This document shows positions 27,781-33,033 of a stretch of DNA of 33,033 nucleotides, piece by piece. Source of the stretch: an uncultured Clostridiaceae bacterium (lineage in GTDB: Bacteria > Bacillota > Clostridia > Clostridiales > Clostridiaceae); the NCBI GenBank assembly GCA_937976175.1, contig CALJTN010000266.1, forward strand, positions 1 through 33,033, written 5' to 3'. Both the position numbers and the translations under genes were made by a program. The notes under the pieces were generated by a model. The model was not told where the DNA came from. It did no database searches and worked only from the letters and a program-made list of their open reading frames with translations. Position 1 is the first letter of the stretch. Every line of letters starts with the position of its first letter.

Positions 27781-29079
27781 TTATATTTCTCCAATTATAT
27801 GATCATACTCACATTCTATAAGCTTGGTAATATGGAATTCCCCCTCTACATTCTCAGAGGACTTTCCAATAACCTTTATATAATTGTCAGTGTAGCCTTC
27901 AAATTCATTCCCATTATTTTTGCATCTTTGTTCATAAAGTACATTCATAGATTTGCCAATAAACCTATTCATATATTTTTTTTCTAGAACATTGTTAAGT
28001 GTAATAAGAGTATGGCTTCTATGCTCTTTTATATTTCCATGTATCTGCTCTTTTATTTCAGCAGCTTTAGTTCCTTTTCTTGGACTATACTTAAACACAT
28101 GCATTTTGGATAATTCTATCTCCTTTAAAAAGGTATAAGTTTCATTGAATTCTTCCTCTGTTTCTCCTGGAAATCCTACAATTATATCCGTAGTAATAGA
28201 TACGTCTTCAATATTGCGTCTTAGGTTTTCTACTACTGTTTTATAATCCCGCGTTGTATAGCGCCTATTCATTCTTTTAAGAGTTTCATCACAGCCACTT
28301 TGAAGGGAAAGGTGAAAATGAGGACATAGCTTCTTAAAGGACACTATCTTCTCAATAACACCCTCAGTAAAGAAGGTTGGATCTATTGATCCTATTCTTA
28401 CCCTTTCAATACCAGGAACTTTATCCACTTCCTCTAAAATTCGAACTAAATTCCAGTTGTCTTCTAAATCTAATCCAAAAGATGCTATATGTATACCTGA
28501 TAAAAGAATCTCTTTAAACCCACTTGCAGCGAGTTCCTGAACTTCTGATATGATTTTTTCCGGTGCTTTACTACACACTGCACCTCTTGCGTAAGGTATT
28601 AAACAATAAGAACAAAATCTATTGCACCCATCTTGAATTTTTAAAAAGGCCCTAGTTCTATCTTTATACTCTTTAATATTTAGCTCCTCAAATACATTGT
28701 TCTTTAGCACATCGCTAACTTCTATAACTTGTTTCTTTTCTTCCCTAGCTCTATTCACCCAATAAACTATATCTCCTTTATTTCGACTACCTAGAACTAC
28801 ATCAACACCTTCAATGCTAGCTACTTCATCAGCAGCTATCTGTGCATAACATCCTACCACTGCAATGACAGCACATTCATTCTTGCGTCGTGCGCGACCT
28901 ATCATTTGTCTTGACTTTTTATCACCCATATTGGTAACAGTACAAGTATTAATTACGTATACATCTGAAAATTCATCAAACTCAGATACCTCATATCCCT
29001 CTCTAATGAATTTCTCTACCATTGCTTCTGACTCGTATTGATTGACTCTACACCCTAAGGTGGCGAAAGCAACTTTCAT
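27781..29079 (-). CDS. mtaB: tRNA (N6-threonylcarbamoyladenosine(37)-C2)-methylthiotransferase MtaB
   Basis: 432 aa ORF: ATLGCRVNQYESEAM, NTCTVTNMGDKKSRQMI, radical SAM CNRFCSYCLIPYARG, TTDIIVGFPGETEEEF. Confidence 0.96.
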   Translation of the reverse strand: MKVAFATLGCRVNQYESEAMVEKFIREGYEVSEFDEFSDVYVINTCTVTNMGDKKSRQMIGRARRKNECAVIAVVGCYAQIAADEVASIEGVDVVLGSRNKGDIVYWVNRAREEKKQVIEVSDVLKNNVFEELNIKEYKDRTRAFLKIQDGCNRFCSYCLIPYARGAVCSKAPEKIISEVQELAASGFKEILLSGIHIASFGLDLEDNWNLVRILEEVDKVPGIERVRIGSIDPTFFTEGVIEKIVSFKKLCPHFHLSLQSGCDETLKRMNRRYTTRDYKTVVENLRRNIEDVSITTDIIVGFPGETEEEFNETYTFLKEIELSKMHVFKYSPRKGTKAAEIKEQIHGNIKEHRSHTLITLNNVLEKKYMNRFIGKSMNVLYEQRCKNNGNEFEGYTDNYIKVIGKSSENVEGEFHITKLIECEYDHIIGEI

Positions 29080-29831
29080 TACACAATTCCTCCCAAATCT
29101 CCTAGTTCATACATTATCAAACCTAAACATGTAAACCCTGCAGTTTCAGTTCTAAGTATTCTCGGCCCCAAGGTAACGATACTAGCTCCTATTTCCTTCA
29201 GCTTCAATATTTCACTTTCTTCAAATCCACCCTCTGGTCCTATGACAATAGCAACTTTATTAATATGTTTTATTTCTACACTTTGTACTAACTTTTTTAT
29301 ACCGTAACCTTCTTCATTCTCATAGGGAACCACCACTAAATCCATAGGCTTTAACTCTTCTAAAAGCTCTGCAAACTCTATAGGAATATTAATTTCTGGT
29401 ACCAAACTTCGCTTGCTTTGCTTAGAAGCTTCAAGTGCTATCCTATTCCATCTATCTACCTTCTTAAACTCTTTAAGTTCAGTTTTAACTACTACCCGCT
29501 CTGTAATTATAGGCGTTATTGCTCTAACCCCCAGTTCCGTATTCTTTTGAACTATTAAGTCCATCTTGGTTGATTTAGGCATACCTTGAAATAAGTATAC
29601 TTCAATAGGACTTTCATTATTTATAGAACTTTCCTCTAATAGATTTATAGTTACTACTTTTTTATCTATTAAAGTTATTTCCCCCACATACTCTTTACCT
29701 TCGCAATTGTTGACACTGACCTTATCACCAACTTGAAGCCTTAGTACCTTATATATATGCTTTACATCTTCACCATCAATAATGGCATTATTGTCTGCAA
29801 TGTTATTCTTTGGCACAAAAAATTTATGCAT
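29079..29831 (-). CDS. rsmE: 16S rRNA (uracil(1498)-N(3))-methyltransferase RsmE
   Basis: ORF 29079..29849, likely start 29831 (MHKFFVP; SD GAGGAGAG). VYLFQGMPKSTKMDLIVQKNTELGV, IGPEGGFEESEI, LGPRILRTETA. Confidence 0.96.
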   Translation of the reverse strand: MHKFFVPKNNIADNNAIIDGEDVKHIYKVLRLQVGDKVSVNNCEGKEYVGEITLIDKKVVTINLLEESSINNESPIEVYLFQGMPKSTKMDLIVQKNTELGVRAITPIITERVVVKTELKEFKKVDRWNRIALEASKQSKRSLVPEINIPIEFAELLEELKPMDLVVVPYENEEGYGIKKLVQSVEIKHINKVAIVIGPEGGFEESEILKLKEIGASIVTLGPRILRTETAGFTCLGLIMYELGDLGGIV

Positions 29832-29864
29832 TATTTGTTCTCTCCTCAACTTATATGTTTTTTA

Positions 29865-30800
29865 TTATAGCTTTGCAACTATACAAACCCATTCTCCATC
29901 TATATTTATCTCTTCGATTTTAAAACCACACTGAGTTAATTTATTTAATACCTCATCTTTTTTATTTAAAATTATTCCTGAAGATATAAAATACCCACCT
30001 TTGACTATGAACTCCTTAACCTGCTCCGTCAAAAATATAATTATGTCCGCCATTATATTAGCTATAACTATATCTGCTCTTCCTTTGACAACTTCCATTA
30101 AGTCTCCGTATAGTATCTCTATGTTATTTAAATCATTGTAACTGACATTTTGTTTTGCAGACTCTACTGCTACTGGATCCAAATCAACTCCTATAGTTTT
30201 CTTAGCTCCAAGTTTAGCCGCAGTAATGGATAATATGCCTGACCCTGTTCCTATATCAAAAACTGTGGAATCTTCTCTTACATGTCTTTCTAGAGCCTTT
30301 ATACACATTCTAGTAGTCTCATGAGTACCAGTACCAAAAGCCATGCCTGGATCTAGTTCTACTATTATTTCGCCAGGGTTTTTGTTATATTCTTCCCATA
30401 TAGGCTTTATAACTATCTTTTCTCCTACCTTTATTGGCTTATAATACTTTTTCCAGTTATTTTCCCAGTCTTCTTCATTTACCTTAGTTGCAGTAACAGA
30501 TCCTAACCCCTTATCTAGCCCAAAAGACGGCAAATTATTAACCCCAGTTTTAACTTCTTCTAAATAAACCGAAAATTTCTCATCTTCCTTATAGTATCCC
30601 TTAACTACGACCTCATTATTTATATCTATAATAGTTTCATCAAAATAATCCCAATCTGTAGTATGATCTCGTCTAAAAATTAAATCTGAGGGATCTAAAA
30701 TAGATACCCCTTTTACCCCAGTATTGTATAGTATGCCTGACACAGCCTCAACTGCCTCACTGCTGGTTATTATAGTTACTTCAATCCAATCTTTGTTCAT
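29865..30800 (-). CDS. prmA: Ribosomal protein L11 methyltransferase
   Basis: 311 aa [59 protein letters not shown]. Confidence 0.97.
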   Translation of the reverse strand: MNKDWIEVTIITSSEAVEAVSGILYNTGVKGVSILDPSDLIFRRDHTTDWDYFDETIIDINNEVVVKGYYKEDEKFSVYLEEVKTGVNNLPSFGLDKGLGSVTATKVNEEDWENNWKKYYKPIKVGEKIVIKPIWEEYNKNPGEIIVELDPGMAFGTGTHETTRMCIKALERHVREDSTVFDIGTGSGILSITAAKLGAKKTIGVDLDPVAVESAKQNVSYNDLNNIEILYGDLMEVVKGRADIVIANIMADIIIFLTEQVKEFIVKGGYFISSGIILNKKDEVLNKLTQCGFKIEEINIDGEWVCIVAKL

Positions 30801-30963
30801 TATTATCCTCCTTGTTCATCTCTTCAGGTAGATACCACTTATCTACTCTATTGCTTTATAAGTCTTATATGCTAAAACCCAGTATAAAAAAGCATAAAAT
30901 TTGTCTACACAAGTGTATCATTCTTAATAATTTAACACAATATGATTAATTCACAAAATAATA

Positions 30964-30998
30964 AAAAAACTCCGTTTTAATAAAACGAAGTTTTTTTA
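30964..30998 (-). terminator. Rho-independent terminator after dnaJ
   Basis: Minus strand AAAAACTTCGTTTTATTAAAACGGAGTTTTTTTATT. Confidence 0.85.
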
Positions 30999-32120
30999 TT
31001 ATTTACCGAATATTTTATCTACAAAAGATTTTTTACCTTCTTCTGACCCCTCTACGCTCTCACCACTAGCTTCCATGAAAAGTTTCAAAGCTTCTCTTTG
31101 CTTATCATTTAGGGATTTTGGAACATCCACAATAACCTTTACGTACTGATCTCCTCTTCCATGTCCATTTACTCTAGGTATACCCTTACCTTTAAGTCTA
31201 AACACAGTTCCAGGCTGGGTTCCTGCTGGAACTTTATATTTTACATCTCCATCCACCGTTGGCACTTTAATCTCAGTACCCAGGGATGCATATCCAAAAC
31301 TTATATGTGATTCTATATGAATATCATTTCCATTCCTTTTAAAAATCTTATGAGGCGCTACTCTGATATTTATATACAAGTCTCCAGGCGGGCCACCCTT
31401 TTCACCCAGTTCACCTTGTCCTCTTAGAGGCATAACATTTCCAGTATCAACTCCGCCTGGAACATTAATTTTAATTTTTCTATTCTTTCTCTCTTTTCCA
31501 GATCCGTGGCAAGTTTTACATGGATCAGAAATTATTTGACCTTTGCCTCCACACTTATCACAAGTGCTCATGCTAGCAAAGCTTCCAAAGGCAGTATTTC
31601 TCTGAACTTTTATCTGCCCATTTCCACCACACTTATCACAGGTTTTTGGTGAAGTACCAGTCTTTGCACCACTACCACCGCAATCCTCACATTTCTCACT
31701 TCTTGTACTGGATATCTCTTTTTCTACCCCAAAAACAGCCTCTTCAAAGCTTAAACTTAGATTATACTCTAAATCCGCACCTTTTCTTGGTCCATTCTGA
31801 TTTCTTGAAGAAAATCCTCCTCCAAATATATCACCAAATATATCTCCAAAACCACCAAAGCCTGAAAAGTCAAATCCACTATCAAAGCCTGCTCCACTAG
31901 GATCAGCTGTACCAAATTGATCATATCTTGATCTCTTTTCTGAATCAGATAAAACCTGGTATGCCTCATTCATTTCTTTGAATTTCTCTTCTGCTTCTTT
32001 ATTATCTGGATTTCTATCTGGGTGATATTTTAATGCAGCCTTTTTAAAGGCCCTCTTAATTTCTTCTTCACTGGCATCTTTTTCTATGCCAAGAGTTTCA
32101 TAATAATCTTTTTTTGCCAT
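30999..32120 (-). CDS. dnaJ: Chaperone protein DnaJ
   Basis: ORF 30999..32135, likely start 32120 ([11 protein letters not shown]). J domain with YHPDRNP, G/F region, four CxxCxGxG repeats. Confidence 0.99.
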   Translation of the reverse strand: MAKKDYYETLGIEKDASEEEIKRAFKKAALKYHPDRNPDNKEAEEKFKEMNEAYQVLSDSEKRSRYDQFGTADPSGAGFDSGFDFSGFGGFGDIFGDIFGGGFSSRNQNGPRKGADLEYNLSLSFEEAVFGVEKEISSTRSEKCEDCGGSGAKTGTSPKTCDKCGGNGQIKVQRNTAFGSFASMSTCDKCGGKGQIISDPCKTCHGSGKERKNRKIKINVPGGVDTGNVMPLRGQGELGEKGGPPGDLYINIRVAPHKIFKRNGNDIHIESHISFGYASLGTEIKVPTVDGDVKYKVPAGTQPGTVFRLKGKGIPRVNGHGRGDQYVKVIVDVPKSLNDKQREALKLFMEASGESVEGSEEGKKSFVDKIFGK

Positions 32121-32239
32121 GCTGTTTTTCACCACCTAAAATATATATGCTTCTATAATATAAACTAATCCACAAAATAATTCAACCCATACTATTATAT
32201 AGTTTTTTACTGTTTATTGATAATAATACTTTACTTAAA

Positions 32240-32272
32240 GTAAGGGAAGGGTAATTACCCATCCCTTAGCAT
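32240..32272 (-). repeat. dnaK-dnaJ intercistronic hairpin
   Basis: Minus strand AAGGGATGGGTAATTACCCTTCCCTT; no strong U-tract. Confidence 0.6.
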
Positions 32273-32286
32273 AATGATTTTATTAA

Positions 32287-33033
32287 TTATTTATCTTCTT
32301 CTACTTTGAAGTCAGCATCTACTACATTGTCATCATGCTGAGCATTTCCACCCATGTTATTCGGGTCAAAACCAGCTCCTTCACCTTGACCTTGCTGTGC
32401 TGCTTCTGCTTGGTATATTTTTGTAGTTACTGCATAGAAAGTTTCTGTTAACTCTTCAGTTGATTTTTTTATAGCTTCTATATCTTCTCCATCTTTAACT
32501 TTTTTAAGAGCTTCTAATTTAGATTCAATACTAGCCTTATCTTCACTTGAAACTTTTTCTCCAAGCTCAGTTAAGCTTTTTTCAGTTTGATATACTAACT
32601 GATCTGCATTGTTTTTAACTTCAACTGACTCTTTTCTCATTTTATCTTCTTCTGCAAATTTTTCTGCTTCTTTTACTGCTTTATCAATTTCATCTTCACT
32701 TAAGTTAGTTGATGCTGTGATTGTAATATTAGCTTCTTTTCCTGTTCCTTTATCTTTAGCTGATACATTAACTATACCATTAGCATCTATATCAAAAGTA
32801 ACTTCTATTTGTGGAATTCCTCTTGGTGCCGCTGCTATTCCAGAAAGAGTAAATCTACCTAAAGTCTTGTTGCCTGCAGCCATTTGTCTTTCACCTTGAA
32901 CAATGTGAATTTCAACGGATGTTTGACCATCTGCTGCTGTTGAGAATACTTGACTCTTTTTAGCAGGGATTGTAGTATTTCTTTCAATTAATGGAGTAGC
33001 TATTCCACCTAAAGTTTCAATTCCTAGTGTTAG
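32287..33033 (-). CDS. dnaK: Chaperone DnaK, C-terminal part (runs off the right window edge)
   Basis: Minus frame from the edge: [99 protein letters not shown]...; the ORF track shows only the section after an internal Met. Confidence 0.98.
   Translation of the reverse strand, partial: LTLGIETLGGIATPLIERNTTIPAKKSQVFSTAADGQTSVEIHIVQGERQMAAGNKTLGRFTLSGIAAAPRGIPQIEVTFDIDANGIVNVSAKDKGTGKEANITITASTNLSEDEIDKAVKEAEKFAEEDKMRKESVEVKNNADQLVYQTEKSLTELGEKVSSEDKASIESKLEALKKVKDGEDIEAIKKSTEELTETFYAVTTKIYQAEAAQQGQGEGAGFDPNNMGGNAQHDDNVVDADFKVEEDK

Noticed and set aside
27576-28138. Plus-strand ORFs around the HIT/mtaB genes
   Set aside because: Antisense or intergenic AT-rich open frames without initiation signals.
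31646-31969. ORFs on both strands inside dnaJ
   Set aside because: Alternative frames of the G/F and zinc-finger regions of dnaJ.
1-33033. CRISPR arrays, transposases, phage genes, toxin-antitoxin or defence islands
   Set aside because: No regularly spaced repeats, IS ends or recognisable mobile/defence proteins; gene content is core housekeeping.

Overview
The window is a conserved chromosomal housekeeping region from an AT-rich Clostridium-like Firmicute, transcribed almost entirely on the minus strand. Read in minus direction (right to left) it has two stretches. The first is dnaK(3' part)-dnaJ-prmA-rsmE-mtaB-HIT-rpsU-[yqeY pseudogene]-yqfC-yqfD-pgpH-ybeY-dgkA/PAP2-cdd-era-recO-DUF4342-ccpN-ppdK. 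The second is dgt-dnaG-rpoD(sigA)-PH-like membrane protein-trmK-nif3-rnpB-purL, then a riboswitch-controlled purC-purF(partial). Two genes lie on the plus strand: a CotS-like kinase-fold protein and a short orphan membrane ORF. I also find a guanine-type purine riboswitch with terminator upstream of purC, RNase P RNA, several sigma-A promoters, a sigma-H-like promoter before dnaG, PurBox-like motifs at both pur promoters, CcpN-like sites in the ccpN leader, and several terminators and hairpins. The clearest surprise is a GatB/YqeY gene decayed by several stops and frameshifts next to an intact rpsU, with phoH missing from its usual slot. I see no evidence of a new defence, mobile or biosynthetic system. 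The regulatory and degeneration findings are the most worthwhile leads.
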